From the NCBI GenBank assembly GCA_026874595.1, contig CM049309.1, positions 52,736,079 to 52,800,078 on the forward strand: 64,000 nt of DNA, given 5' to 3'. This DNA is from Sipunculus nudus. Taxonomy: Eukaryota > Annelida > Sipuncula > Golfingiida > Sipunculidae. Below the pieces are notes generated by a model, which did no database searches, had not been told where the DNA came from, and worked only from the letters and a program-made list of their open reading frames with translations. A program made the translations under genes and the position numbers. Positions within the stretch are counted from its first letter, which is position 1; the number at the start of each line of letters is the position of its first letter. Below, piece after piece: positions 34,198 through 47,192 of this stretch.

Positions 34198-37100
34198 ATG
34201 TTTGTTTAGTTTCTAATGGCACTTAACATATTATTGAGTGCCAGTGAGGTTTATAGTTCAATTCGAACTGCAGAACATCAGTGTATGTAGGTTATATCTA
34301 TCCATGAGTTAAAAATACAATATAATAAGTAAATGGAAGTTTATATGAGAATGAAGGTGAAAAAGGCGTCATCAGAGTTTTTGGCAGTTCTGTCGATCGA
34401 GCAGGTTGAGGAGATAGAGACATTTAAAAAAATGATCAATAAATTACATGTAAAACTGGTGACGTCTCTGTCACATGTCATAGGTCATGGCACACCAATC
34501 AGAGTTTGTTTGATTAACATTGATTTATGTAAAATACAACTGATGAACGAGTGCCACCCTCAAAAGAAACATGTAATGAGTTCTATTATTGACTCCCACA
34601 GAGTATTAGAAGGTTTGTACTTAAATCAGCAGCAACTCATGTGTCATACAATAAAATTAAAAATGAAAAAAAAACCTATATTCTGGGGGATGGGTGTGAT
34701 TTATTTGGCTAATTCATTATTGATTGATATTGATGTTGGCTGTTATAATCATGACTAAGTTTAGAGAATGGTCGTCTAAGCTGATTTACATAAATTTAAA
34801 GCAGCCATTTGTGAGTAATCATTTCGACATTAAACAGAGCACCAAACTTCTCTCGTTAACAGGACTGTCATTCCAGAATGATGTCAGCTGCTACATAAAC
34901 AAAAAAAATAGACATAAATGTTGGCTTTGAAAAGTTTCTGCATTATTTTAAGTATAACGCCAGAGTGGAAGTACATGTATTTCTTATGTAAGTGCATTCT
35001 CATACATTGGAAAAGTGTTGAGATTATGAGCATACTAGGCTTTTTATGTTGCAGTTTACATCACACATAATTTAATTTTTAGCTTAGCTGATTGCAAGTT
35101 ATTTAAGCTATAGCTATATTTCTTTGCAAAATTTGATCTTTATCAAGTCAGTTTTGCACACTTTATTATTTGTAAAAAAATGTGTCAGAGTCTTTGCTGC
35201 ATGAACATAAATATATTGTTTTCTCAAACTGGAGACACAGTATCTCCAATATGAGGTAGACATTCAGACATAATATAAGACATACATCATCACAATGGAT
35301 AGACTTGTAAACTATTTGGGTATCTTTAATAGGATATTATCCACGTTACCAGGTCAGGATACCATCGCATCATAGCTTATCTTGTTCACAGAGGAAGAAA
35401 GTCAGTGTCACTGTTTGGGGTTTTCTGATGTCTCATATTATAATTGATTTTATAATGCATGTTACCAGTTGAAAGGATTTCAAGTCTTAGTTACATCACA
35501 ATTGAAGAAAAGCCTCTACTGCCTGCTTTTATATATTCTAAGCTTCATGTTGTACATTCCCTTTGGGTTTGTTGTCTTTGTAATATCAAGGATTGGAACC
35601 ATTCTTGGCATTGAGTGAAACCTGTTACTTGATGATTAATCCAGAAACCACTGAAAAACTGTTGCTGACAGGACAAGAAAGGGAAAAGAAAATTCTTGTC
35701 TCTGTTCATAGTAACTTCATACCTTTAATCAGTGTTGTGGGTGCAAACAAGGTTTTGGTTGTGAGACTTTCAAGCTAAATTCAATATTGATGGAGACCAA
35801 GGTGTTTATTAGTACCCTGTATACAACAGTAGTTTTTGGCTTGGCCACAGGTATCTTTTTCAGTCAAATAAGTGTGTTCTTGCTCAAGTATCTGAATCTG
35901 CCTCAAGAAATATCATTTATTGTTGATGCAAGAAGACACAAACTAGATTAAAAATTTGACACTTGTAAGTGCCCACACTGTAGAAACGCCACTGTTGTCT
36001 AATACACAACAGAATAAGCACAGGATTGTTTCACCCGAGAAAAGCAGCTTCTGGGAATTTTTCAACTTTTATTGTGTGGTGTTAATGCATGTAAAGGTCT
36101 TAGGACAGGTTTTCAAAAGATCATTTAATTTGTGTGAATCGCTTGCATTTCTTCACTGTGGTTCTTTGATCTATGTTATTAGCTTTCTTATCCATACTAA
36201 AAAGATATCCTGCTTAGCACATGGAAAATGTTTGCTCCTTGATAAAGGAAAGTTTGTTTAAAAAATTACCTCTTCAGAATTTTCATGGGCTGGATAATCC
36301 ACAAAACAGAAAAGTTGATTATATTTCTTTTGAAAATACTGATGAAAGAGATTTAATTATGAAAGAAAAAAGCTTTTCCCAGTAATAAAGTGATTCTTTC
36401 CTAGAACTTTGGAGATTTACTCAACTGAGTAAATTGTTTATTTGCAAATCGGCTGTATAGAGCCAGTATATTGCCAATCAGCTAACGAAGTACTAATTAT
36501 ATATCCACCCAGCTGCATGTGGCAGGGAACGTCGGTATGAATGACCAGGAAATTGGCAGTAGGTGGTGACGGAATCGGTTGATACAGGGCTGTACAAGTA
36601 CTGCATAAACTCATTGATCCAATCACCTTCATCCCAAGCAGTGCTAGGTGGTGATCAATGGATGAATTATTACCAGCAATCTAATTTGCCTGCCAGCACA
36701 CTGCCTGTTCCCAGGTAAAATTGCTTCATATTAGCTGTGTCTGTAGCAGAAAATTTATTGTATCGAGACGGCCTCTGGAAAACGTAGCAATTTTCCCCAC
36801 TGACCCCACTTGGGTTAAGCTGATCAGCTGGGCTTACATACAAAAGCCTCTCAATAAATGGCACAGGCAATTCTCCCCCAGTGTGTTCTTCATAATATTG
36901 AACATGCAACGCTAGTCATGTCTCAAAGAACTTCACAGATTGATACAAGTAATTATTCCTTTGTGCTACTTTGGATGAATATTGAACAAAGTATTGGATA
37001 TATTGATGCACGCTTTTAGTGAGGAAGTTACAGTCATAATACTGTGTTATCTGTAGGTTTTACATTATTTATGCTTTCTGCGGCAAAAAGGATCCTGGAA

Positions 37101-39040
37101 ATGAAGGAGTAATGTTTTTGTTGAGAGCTCCTGATTGGTCATCCATTCTTACAGACTTAAATAATTTACCTTTTGAACCTACAAAAGAAATTTCAGAATA
37201 TGAATTGTTTGCAAGATGTTAACAAAATTTGTCAGTGTGTGGAATTCATCTTATCTGATACACTGGTTCATATTTTTTAAACATATTTTGTTTCTTGTTT
37301 GTACAAGTTAAATATTCTTGACAGATTAATTCAACTCAGTACCATGTCTCACGATCCTTGGTTTATTTTTTGCAACTTGTGGTTTTCAAATTTTGTTACC
37401 ACACTTTTCATTAATTGCAGTTGGATTGCATTACTTCAGTTAATTATGCCTACTGGTGTATTAAGATACTAATTAAAAAAAACAGGTTGAGGATAGTAAA
37501 TTTTCTTGAGATCGCAGGGGGCAGGACGTTTGTCTAGACATGCTGTAGTACTTAATATTAATGAACACTTTGGGGTTTGCCAGGATATTTTTCTTGGAAC
37601 AGCCGCAGTATATTTATAAATTCATGTGTTTCTCAAGTCTGATGGTAGCTTGCTACATCACCTTGCCAACTTGGCTTTGAATTATTCATAAGGAATAGCC
37701 AGTGGACCAAGACTAACTTGGGTATACTCAGCATATATCTGTACAGACTGACACTGGGTTTGTCTGCAGGTTCAGCTTCTTGTTGGATGTGCTGAGGAAT
37801 AGGGAAGAAAGCTCTCTATATGTGCTGCATACAAATGTCCTCATAAGCTTCTTCTGTCTTCTTCTTGCTTGACCTGATGGGGCTTGGTAGGACCATCAGC
37901 TGCTGTAACTTTTTTGGTTTTATTTTCACTTTCCCTGTTTTAAAATTCAAGAGTTTCTCTCACTGCTCTGTAGAATCGTCACACCATCCTGGAAGGCAAC
38001 AGATTCAAAAGAATACTTTGGCAACTCCGCAGAATGAACTTGATCCTTGAAATGCCACATAACACTAATCAGTTTGAGGCCTACTGATCTCTGGTGTTTT
38101 TGCCTATCAGTGTCTGAAAGTCTCTCACACCAAAGGAAGCCCAGGGCACTGTGTTGCACTTTGCTTTTCTTTTTCTTCTCAAATGTCAAAATGTTCAGCT
38201 CAAGCCCTGGACAGTATTTTTTTTGCTAGCTGAACAAACAGGTTTTTGACAGGTAGTGTGGCAAGAGAATTCTAATGAGTTCTCAGAGAAAAGAGTGACT
38301 GTTTATCACTGAATTGGTTGTAAGGGTAAACCTACCTCATGTAAAATAAACCCAGTAGTTTATAAAACATAGATGATTTAGTTTAAAATTATATTAAGAA
38401 ATATTTATTAATATTAGATAGATTAACGTAAATATTTAAGGTATAAAAATGTATTTTAAACTTTAAATTGTAAAATATTCAAATTATGTTCAGACAATGT
38501 GCCTGTGAGTGTTCTTAAACTTTTCTACTTTAAGTTTTACATTTTAAAATATAATTCATTCTGAAAGTTCTTCATAATCTAATATGTAGATATGTAAATA
38601 GCATTCTTATGATAATTAATATTTGCATAGTTGAAGCAGAGAAAAAACATCTTTTCTTTAATACCCAACACTATCAGGAACCTTTATTGTGACATATTGG
38701 AGATAACAGCTTAAAAGGTGAATATGAACAATGTAGGGTTGTCTTAGTAACTGATTTGTCAAGATTCCAAAGCAATTTATTGTAGGTCTAGATTTTTACA
38801 ACATCAGTTTTCAGGTTTCATTCAGTTGATTGGTAATGTCCCATTTATGTCTTTATTTGAGTGGCTGAGAGCAATTTATTTTTGTTATTTACTGGTTTTG
38901 TATATTGATAATGATTAACACCAATAAAGGCATGAATAAAGACACTTGTGAAAGAACTTCTTTTATATTCATTATCATTTACAAGTCAGTGACTGAGCAC
39001 TGACCGTAAGTGGATGGTATAAAATATCTGTATTACTCAT
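34198..39040. other. ~4.8 kb non-coding stretch, no confirmed gene
   Basis: The longest frame is a 141-codon plus frame at 34333-34758, without recognisable domains, splice context or compositional contrast. I regard it as chance in AT-rich DNA. One short element fragment lies at 35081-35109. Otherwise nothing is recognised. Confidence 0.5.
35081..35109 (+). mobile_element. Truncated 5' end of an I-type element
   Basis: AGCTTAGCTGATT-GCA-AGTTATTTAAGCT aligns over the full 29 bp with the I-element hairpin, and the following CTATAG also matches. It is preceded by TTTTT, as in the full element. No further element sequence is recognisable. Confidence 0.6.
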
Positions 39041-39379
39041 CAGGGCTCAACATTAATGGTTAACTACTTGCCTGGGTCAAGTAAAAGTTCTAGAAATGTT
39101 GGTAGGGCAACAAAAAGTGGGCTCATACTTGCACGACTGGGCAAGTGGGTCTAACTTCAACCTTTACTCAAAGGCGTAAATCTGATTTACTCTTCAGTCA
39201 GCCATTTTCTTTCTTGGAGAAATTAAATCATATTGATAATACCTCTTTATCTTAAATTACATGTAAGTGTTTTGTGTTTATGGCTGTAGGGCAAGTAAAA
39301 ATTCATGGAGGGCAAGTAAAACCTAGATGTTACTTTCCTGATCAGGCAGGTACTTTTCTAAAATTAATGAAGAGCTCTG
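39041..39379 (+). mobile_element. hAT-like MITE, 339 bp
   Basis: The ends are 17-bp imperfect inverted repeats: CAGGGCTCAACATTAAT on the left, and CAGAGCTCTTCATTAAT read inward from the right. CAGRG at the tip is typical of hAT elements. The expected 8-bp target duplication is degraded (TTACTCAT against TTAATTAA). Inside are repeated GGGCAAGT and TAGGGCAA motifs. It encodes no protein. Confidence 0.65.
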
Positions 39380-42300
39380 TTAATTAATTCAATGTTAATA
39401 CCTTCAGACAATAGAAAGAATGTTATTAACATCTAAATATTTCTATAAAAATTAATATTGTGACATTTGCTTTTGTCAGCTGACTGCATTCTAATAAATC
39501 TTATAATAATTCATATTTCTTATAAAATTAACTTCAGACTACCCTCCTAATCTAATTGATATTTATGACGAAGATCTTATCAAGCCCACATCCCCATTAC
39601 CAGTATTTATATTCCAAAGTGTGGCAGTGAAACAGTATCAAGATATTGTCTCTTCTTCTGTGTTTGCAACCAGCTTATAAAGTATTGTTCACTGGTTTAT
39701 TAGGCATCCAACAGGACACTAAGATTAATGATTTTCAGTTCTTTCAAACATTCAGGTTTTGATACTAGGAATTTCTAGTTCATTCCCTGATCACCTACCA
39801 CCCGTATTTAAGACCCTGCAATTTAAATGCAGTTTTTGTATCAGAAGGTTTCCAGGCCCATTATTATTTCACATCTCCCTGGTACATTATCACAGTCAAC
39901 AAAACCTCGGGTGTAGTTGTGCATTGTGCCAGTTACAGTACTATGCTTTTGTGGGCAGTGTTGTAAAAAAAACTAAATGAGCTGTTGGACACTTCTGGTT
40001 AACATCTACTTTCACGCCAGTAATTGGATTTCTGTCACATCATTTGTTTGTGGGGGCATCCCAGTTTCATTCTCACCTCAATATCAGCAGAAAACAAAAT
40101 TACACCAGCTATTTTGTAAGTGATGGCTGCTTTTAATTTACATGCTAGATAGTTTAGGCTATAGACTTTTTCAGCTAGGCAAGTTTACCTGTGCTAGGCT
40201 TAGTATTATAAATAGTAAAGATTCTGTCAGAGTTTGCTTTTTTCAGATATCTTGTGCTAAATTTGTTTTAATTATTTTAATGGGAAATGACATTCAAATT
40301 TTGTTACTGTTGGATTTATCTATGGGATCATAATTTTAGTCTAATCAGTGAAAGAAAGATTTATTATAATGAACACCTGCTTTTATATCTGTATGCAGTA
40401 TCAGCGTATTTCTATATTTTTCTTGGGCTGGTTTAGAAGCTCATTAAATGGATTTTCAGGAATAAGCTGTAGTATAAATTAGTTATGTTTTGGAAACCAA
40501 CAGCAGATGAACTAACCAACCTGTGTATTTTTATAATTACAATTTTATAATTTTCTTCAATTTATTAAATATCTGACTTTTGGGTTATTCATATTGCATG
40601 TAAGCTGAGTCAGTATCATAAGTCTTGCAAGGTTAAAATTTAGGTCTCTCATGAGAAATATTGTTTTGTGAAAAATACTCGTTATGTGAGAAACATTGAA
40701 TTGAAAGATATACTGTTTTGTGAGAAATATTGCCTCATGCTTTTTTCCAGTGTTTTCTTAAAATCTGAACAAAATTCTGAATACAGTGGTAAAATCTACA
40801 GAAGCTCGTCCATGGTTACTCCGCAGGATTAAATCTAACAGACATTACAATAAAATATCTGTTTGAAGGTACAATAAAACACCTATTGTGTTGCTGACAC
40901 AACTGGATTCCTCAAATCCTTCATATGATAAAGTGATCAAATGCAGCAACAGATCAAGGTATTTTTTGTTTGGCAGATCAACATTTTTTGAGTTTTACCT
41001 GACAGGTGTATAAATATAGTATAGATGATATGAACTGGCAGTGCTGTTTTGTCTGTGGGTTATGCTGAGGTCTTCACAAAGGGCTGGTGGCCCTGCTGTG
41101 TGGCCCCTGTTCTTGGCTGGTGGACCAGATGTCACAGGGTCATGAAGGTCAACCTGTTCAGCAGCTGCTTCTGTCAGTACAGCACTGGCAGTCTGTTGGG
41201 AGCTGCTGAGCAGACCTGAACCTGAGCAGACCTGAACCCGCGTGGGCTGGAGCTGTAGAGTTCTACTCCAGCCTTGCAATATCATAATTTGATTACATTA
41301 ATTCATCAGCGGCATGCTGCCATGGACAGCATCAGTTTACACTCTTTGTGTTGTTGCAGTGCTGTGTCAGTCAGTCAGTGAGCTGCTGCAGTTAGTGATG
41401 CGATGCATGTTCTCCCTATATTTTGAGGTGTAATTACAGTTGTCAATGTCGTAGCCAATCAGGAGTTTAGTCTGTCCATTACAAATGACCAGTGACATTT
41501 GTGTATATTACAGATGACTGGACGTAGGCTGGACGTGAGCTGGGTACCTCTGTGGTAACGCGGACTGGAGCATCATTATACATCTGAGTGGAAGCTGGCA
41601 TGGTTGGTTGTGAAAGAGAGAGGATTACTGGAATACTACCGGGTTGTGTGCCCTGATCAAACCAAGCCAGCCAGACTCGCGTTGAGATTGGATTATTAGG
41701 GGTCTTGCCTGGTGAAGATTTTGTGTTATCTAAGTGTGCAGTACTGGGATAGCCCGGCAGTGCAGCTCTCTGCAAGACTGGTGTGACTGGAATACCAGCA
41801 GATCGCTCTTTAAGTGCATGAACTTCAGACACCAAATATAGTAAGTGTTTCAAGAATTTTCATATCTGCATCATTGTCTCTTGTTATGTGGTACCAAGTT
41901 TAAAGTTAAATCTTTCTTTTACACTGATGAGTAATTGTTAAATTATCTTATCAGCTAAATAAGATGCACTAGCTTTTTAAATGAAATGGTGTATTAGTTT
42001 TATTTGAGATATTTTATTTTCAGTATTTAAATCATTCTCTTTGTAATGAAAACTCTGTGCATCAAGATTAATATTTCTTAGAATACGTTGATATTTGCTT
42101 TAAATCAGATTCATTGAGCTATTATTGTGCCTATACGAAAACATGCTGATGTCATATTTGATTACTGAATATTGTATAAATGCCTTGCATGTTATTGTGG
42201 GAAATATCATATCACACATATGGTACTTTGTTACATTATATTTTAATGAATGTTGGAATGTGAGACTAATATGAAACACACTGATTCACGTCAGCAGTCA

Positions 42301-43167
42301 TTACTTGGTGGATACAGCTGTTTACATTGATGAACAGTATTCAGTCTCTGTCTGTCATGTTCTTTATTGCAGGGAGTAGTTCCTGTCTCATATTGTATTT
42401 GTTTAATATAGTGACAGCAGTTTTCCTGACGTGCTGATTGTGTGCCCTGACATTCAGCTGGTAATCGAACAATGTGAATTAGTTTGTTATGAGACGAGCG
42501 AACTGCCACCAGAGTGTTATAATATAGATACTGCAACAGCTTGGCTATAAAATGATGACATATTACAGGTATTGTTCCACAGCCATATAAGAATGCTTTG
42601 TTAGCTCATATGTTATTATATTTTTATGTTCTTAAGTGTTAGCATGACTTATACAATATACATGTGAGGTCACCCTCACATTATTGGCTGACCTTCATTT
42701 GGTGGTTAGCTTGAGTTCAATAGGTCAGAGGGGCGTGTGCCTGCATGGCTGAAATTTATAAAAGTAAATGAAACATTAATTATGTAGTCTTGTCTGCTGT
42801 TACAGCGGGCATTGGAAACCTTTGGAAAGCTTTTACAGCAGCACAGCATCAGGTCATGTTTTAGTAAAATCACACATTTATTAAGAATACTGCCTTATTG
42901 AATTTATTAATTTTTCTGCTGATATGAGACATCATTTAAATGAAGTATAGTATTGGCTGATTGATATATATTAGTACAAAGATGGACAGGTTAGCTGATT
43001 AATATCCCTAGTTGTGTAATGTAAAAGGTTATGTGTATCATTATCTGTTATGTATTGTATTATTCAAATGTATGATGAGAAAGATGATATGTAAAGATGA
43101 TGAAAGCAAGTATGAAACTTATTTAAAAAACCCATCAGTCTAAGACAGATATATAAGAAAAGACTAA
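39380..43167. other. ~3.8 kb non-coding stretch, no confirmed gene
   Basis: At 40655-40735 GAGAAATATTG and GTTTTGTGA recur as a weak, decayed repeat. Minus-strand frames at 40995-41285 and 41479-41853 (124 codons) lie in a GC-richer patch, but show no domain and no convincing splice bounds. No gene is called. Confidence 0.45.
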
Positions 43168-43462
43168 GGCAACAAAAAAAGGTATGGTTCTCAGTCACCA
43201 CCCACGTCAATTTAACCCCCAGCATCAAAAATTTTGATTTTCATCTTTCAAGAAGATAAAATAATACAATTTTGATAAAAATTCCTTTGTTATGTATTAC
43301 TTTTACCTGTTTAGCAAAAAAATTCTGTTATTATTCTGTTATAATGTTTTTCTCTGATTATATGACATTTCTATCGAAACATACTATAAAAGGTGAAAAA
43401 AAATTCCCTCCCGCAGTGACTTCTGAAAAAAAGCGTCTGAGAACCATACCTTTTTTTTTGCC
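43168..43462 (+). mobile_element. PIF/Harbinger-like (Tourist-type) MITE, 295 bp
   Basis: The terminal inverted repeats are about 26-27 bp, starting GGCAAC and GGCAAA at the tips, with the inner AAGGTATGGTTCTCAG identical in both (left 43168-43194, right 43437-43462). They are flanked by TAA at 43165-43167 and 43463-43465, the TWA target duplication of this superfamily. The interior is AT-rich and non-coding. Near-perfect ends suggest a fairly recent insertion. Confidence 0.85.
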
Positions 43463-43701
43463 TAACATAAGGAATATTTATGATTAAAGTGTAGTAGCAG
43501 CGTAGGTAGTGTTTCTTATCAGGGTGGAAGCCATACATCATTCCATCAGCCTAGCTCTGACTGCTGTTGGCTTCACAGACAAAGACATAATGAAAGTGAA
43601 CATGAGAGGCTGGCTGTTGAAGCAGTAGTCAACAACTGAGTCAGCACAGGCCACAGCTGGATACAGACTGTTGCAGCCTGCTGGTGGTGAAGCCATGCAG
43701 C

Positions 43702-43724
43702 AGAGAGAGAGAGAGAGAGAGAGA
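43702..43724 (+). repeat. (AG)n microsatellite
   Basis: About eleven uninterrupted AG units. Confidence 0.95.
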
Positions 43725-45295
43725 TAGAGGGAAGCCTGGCAGCTGTTTTGTCATGGTTCTTATGGTGCCGGGTGACTCATAGTCAGGCTTGAGAATACTG
43801 CATTTATAGAACCAATCAGGTCACCCAATCACCATCCTTCGCTGCCAGCAGGCTAGGCACTGACAGACTTGGAGCTAGTAGGATTTATTCTCATCCATGT
43901 TAGATAGGCATGAGTATGATCTCGTTGCTGTTAATAGAGAACTAAACGACCTGGTCTCTATTCTTTATCCATACGTCATGGAAGGAGACACCGAACTGCT
44001 CATCACTGTTATCCCTGCGGAGGATGAGAACCCCTGATTAGTCTGTAACTGGCCTTATAGTCTTGCTGTAGATGGGAATCGGTATTGACCGGTCTGCAAT
44101 CAAAACTGAATGAATTTTCATAACAAGGTCACTGCAGTGTACAGGGTATCAGATATGGTCGCATTCTGGATGGAGACGGCCAGTAAATCTGTTACAGCTA
44201 CTCAGTCTACTGTTACATCCCGTCTCTGTGCCTGCGGCTCTTAAAGACTGGGCCAGTTATGTAGCCGTTCATCTGATCAATACCTGATTAGGGCCCTCAT
44301 TGCTTCCAGGATCTCTCTCCTTAACCTTTTTTCCACCATCATCGCTGATAATTAACTGAAATGTCTGCTATTTCCATGTAGCTCTTATTGCTCAGAACGT
44401 TATTGTGGGCAGACAAAAGCCCGCTGCGTGGGGCTGTTTTTTTGCAATCCTCGGTGTTCTCATTGTTGCTTTTTCATTGTCATGTGACTTCAGGCTGCAT
44501 CTCTACTTCTTCAGGATACTCTTGAATACCAGTATTCATGAAATCTCAGATTGCTGGATGAAGCATATTCTGACTGCTTTCAGAGTATGTATTTACTGTG
44601 TGAAACGCTACCCTGTGCTGTTTATATGAGCAGATGAGGGGATTTACTATAGCTCCCAACAGTTACACAGAATAAAAACTCCAGGGCTGACCCTCTTGGG
44701 GTCGCCAGTGCACATTTACACAAGATACTGGATGTTTGAAAGTACTTGGCTGAGCCAACACATCAGATCCCTGACAGCTACAGAGATTCGCTCATTGTTA
44801 CAACAGATAGATGACCGCTGGGCCATATGGTCTGTGGTCAACACCGGAGTACTTGATAGGATGTATTAACTCTGGGGATGTGTTTGCTGGCTGGAGTGGT
44901 TGCTGTGTTATTGCGGGTCCATTAGGGGTGCTGAAGGTATTGATTATGGTTTTCAGTCATTCAGTCTGTCCATCAATCACCCCTACAATACTTTACCATT
45001 CTTGTGCACCATTACACACATTAACCAAGGCTTCTAAATCTTAACAGTCCCCCCAAAGGGAAGGAGGATATGGGTTTTACCTATTTTTTTCCCTAAAATG
45101 TCTTTTTTTTTTCATGCATCTCAATGTGATAAAAGATGAAGTGAGACATTGAATGTTAAATATTTCAGAAACGCTGACAGTTATCAAATACAAAATTTAT
45201 TAAATGGAAAGCAATGAAAATATGCCATATTAATTTATCCTGTACATTATCCGTACATAATTCTGAACAGTCCCATCAGAGAGCTAACCTTTTGT

Positions 45296-45384
45296 TAATT
45301 AAGATAGTTAATTAATACCAAAGACAATGTCTATACAAATGTTGATAATTAATTACCTCTGGGCAATAGGGCTAATTTTAATTA
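45296..45384. promoter_or_regulatory. Cluster of five TAATTA homeodomain-type motifs
   Basis: TAATTA occurs at 45296, 45309, 45346, 45350 and 45379, with CCAAAGACAATG (Sox-like ACAAT) between the second and third. TAATTA is the core site of many homeodomain proteins. Regulatory function is inferred from density only; plain AT-richness could contribute. Confidence 0.3.
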
Positions 45385-46108
45385 AAGGATTTGTTTCTCA
45401 CCCCCAGTCAGTTTTCTGTCAGATAAACATTATTAGGACTGATGGTGGAGGACACTGCCCTGATATTCTCATGTTACTATTGTCAAATGAAGAATAACGG
45501 AAATCGTGTTAATCAAAACCTGGAAACATCCAAAGCTGTCATCTGACCAATGAGATGCAAGGTGATGTCATTGGCAGAATTAAATAATAAAATACATGCT
45601 GAAGTGCTGTCTAAAAATAGTATTAAACCTGTATTGTCTGTCTGATGACAAAACTTAAACACAGGTGCCCTTAAGAAAATATGTGGAAATTAAAGCAGTA
45701 TTTCATGTCTGGGATTTGGCCTTCCCATTTGTATCATATCACATGAATAATGTCAGAGACCCAGGCATGGGGTCAGGTATCGGGTCTCTGTGGATAGTAG
45801 TGGAAGCAATTTAGACAAAAAATCACATGACATTTTTAAATTCATAAATAAATATTAATCATGTTTTTAACCATTGCCATGCAAGTCGTGTTTCCACAAA
45901 TGCTTGAATTTTTGTAGCTAATCAGACAGATTTTCTTAAAGGTTCTGAGGATCCCAGAATTAAAACTAAAATGACTTAAAACTGTCAGGTATGAAATGCT
46001 CTGTAAGTGAAACTGAATCATTTTCTTGGCTAGTATGTACATTAGATAAGTGTGGCACTTTCTATGTCAGCACCTTGGTTTGAATTCGGATATCGTTGTT
46101 TCTTTTTT

Positions 46109-46192
46109 TACTTTGGCGTTTGCATATTTTGGCTTTTGGTGATGTATTTTAACATTGGCTTTGACATTTTTTGGCTTTGGGTGATGTATTTT
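46109..46192 (+). repeat. Tandem duplication, 42-bp unit
   Basis: TTTTGGCTTTTGGTGATGTA ending at 46150 recurs 42 bp later as TTTTGGCTTTGGGTGATGTA ending at 46192, with diverged sequence between. Confidence 0.8.
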
Positions 46193-47065
46193 GCTGACTG
46201 CTCTCTTTTATCAGGATTTATTATCACACAGCTTAGGTCAGCTGTATTAATGAACAACCAAGTTTACCCAGCACAGGAATGATGATGTAAGGACAAGCTT
46301 GAGCAGCATCTGCTCAGTGACTGTTATAGCATCATAACCCAGTACATGGCTGCCACAGCACATACTGTCTCTGCTGACAGTGGCACGTTTCATAGCATCA
46401 CAAGGGGAGGCTCAAGGTCCTTGTTCAAAACCCACCAGAGTCTTTAGTGCAAAGTGATTATGTTTCAGTGTGCTGCCAGAGCACTTGCATCAGAAATATT
46501 CCCAGCCTAGTACCTAGAAAACCCTGGAATATGATACTTTGATTAACGGATTAATTCATTAGGGATTTGCTGCTTGAAAATTAACACTAATAATATCCTC
46601 TCTATCGAGCAGTGGTTTGTTGTGCTGTATTTGAATTAAAGTGATATCTGCCACATTTATTTTAAATCAGAGAAAATGGCATTTTATTTGATCATTGAAG
46701 GAATTGAGTGGGATGTAATTTTGATGAACCAAACTTGAGCAACTTTCAGTCAAATGAAGAGGAGTTAGAAGTGTTATTATGTGTAACAAGATACCTTTAC
46801 TTCAAGGCTGCTCATGTGGTTTCAGATTTAAATTTCACTCACCACACATCATTCGTGCTTTTTGTTGTATAAGGTGGTTATTTTTTAGGAAAAAATAGCT
46901 TGGACAACTGTTACTGCAGAATAGAAAATTGTTTGTTTCCCCTCTGTCATGTGTTTTGAATCTAATTCCCAATATCTGGGTAGTTAAATGTATTTCGCCA
47001 TAATATTGTAACAAAAGTATTTGCTTTGAAGCATGGGTCTAATGTCAATGTACTGTACTATGATG

Positions 47066-47076
47066 CCCCCCCCCCC
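47066..47076 (+). repeat. Poly-C tract (11 bp) followed by poly-A
   Basis: C11 followed directly by a run of nine A. Confidence 0.9.
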
Positions 47077-47174
47077 AAAAAAAAATAATAAATAGCCAAC
47101 AATCTCATTTTCAGAAGGTGCGAAAGACTGAATAACCTAAATCTGTGTTTATTGTCTCTGTAACCAGTGTTCTC

Positions 47175-47192
47175 AGAGAGAGAGAGAGAGAG
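47175..47192 (+). repeat. (AG)n microsatellite, 9 units
   Basis: Nine AG units preceded by TCTC. Confidence 0.9.

Larger units (their letters stand above)
43463..46108. other. Non-coding stretch with regulatory-looking patches
   Basis: No gene is supported. A GC-richer patch at 43890-44370 and a homeodomain-motif cluster at 45296-45384 stand out. Short frames at 44405-44629 and 44811-45044 have no recognisable content. Confidence 0.45.

Noticed and set aside
34333-34758. 141-codon plus-strand frame starting MEVYMRMKVKK
   Set aside because: About one frame of this length is expected by chance in AT-rich DNA of this size; no domain, splice site or codon signal supports it.
41479-41853. 124-codon minus-strand frame in a GC-richer patch
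   Set aside because: The reading looks protein-like in places (VWLAWFDQGTQPG) but does not start with ATG, has no clear splice bounds and matches nothing I know.
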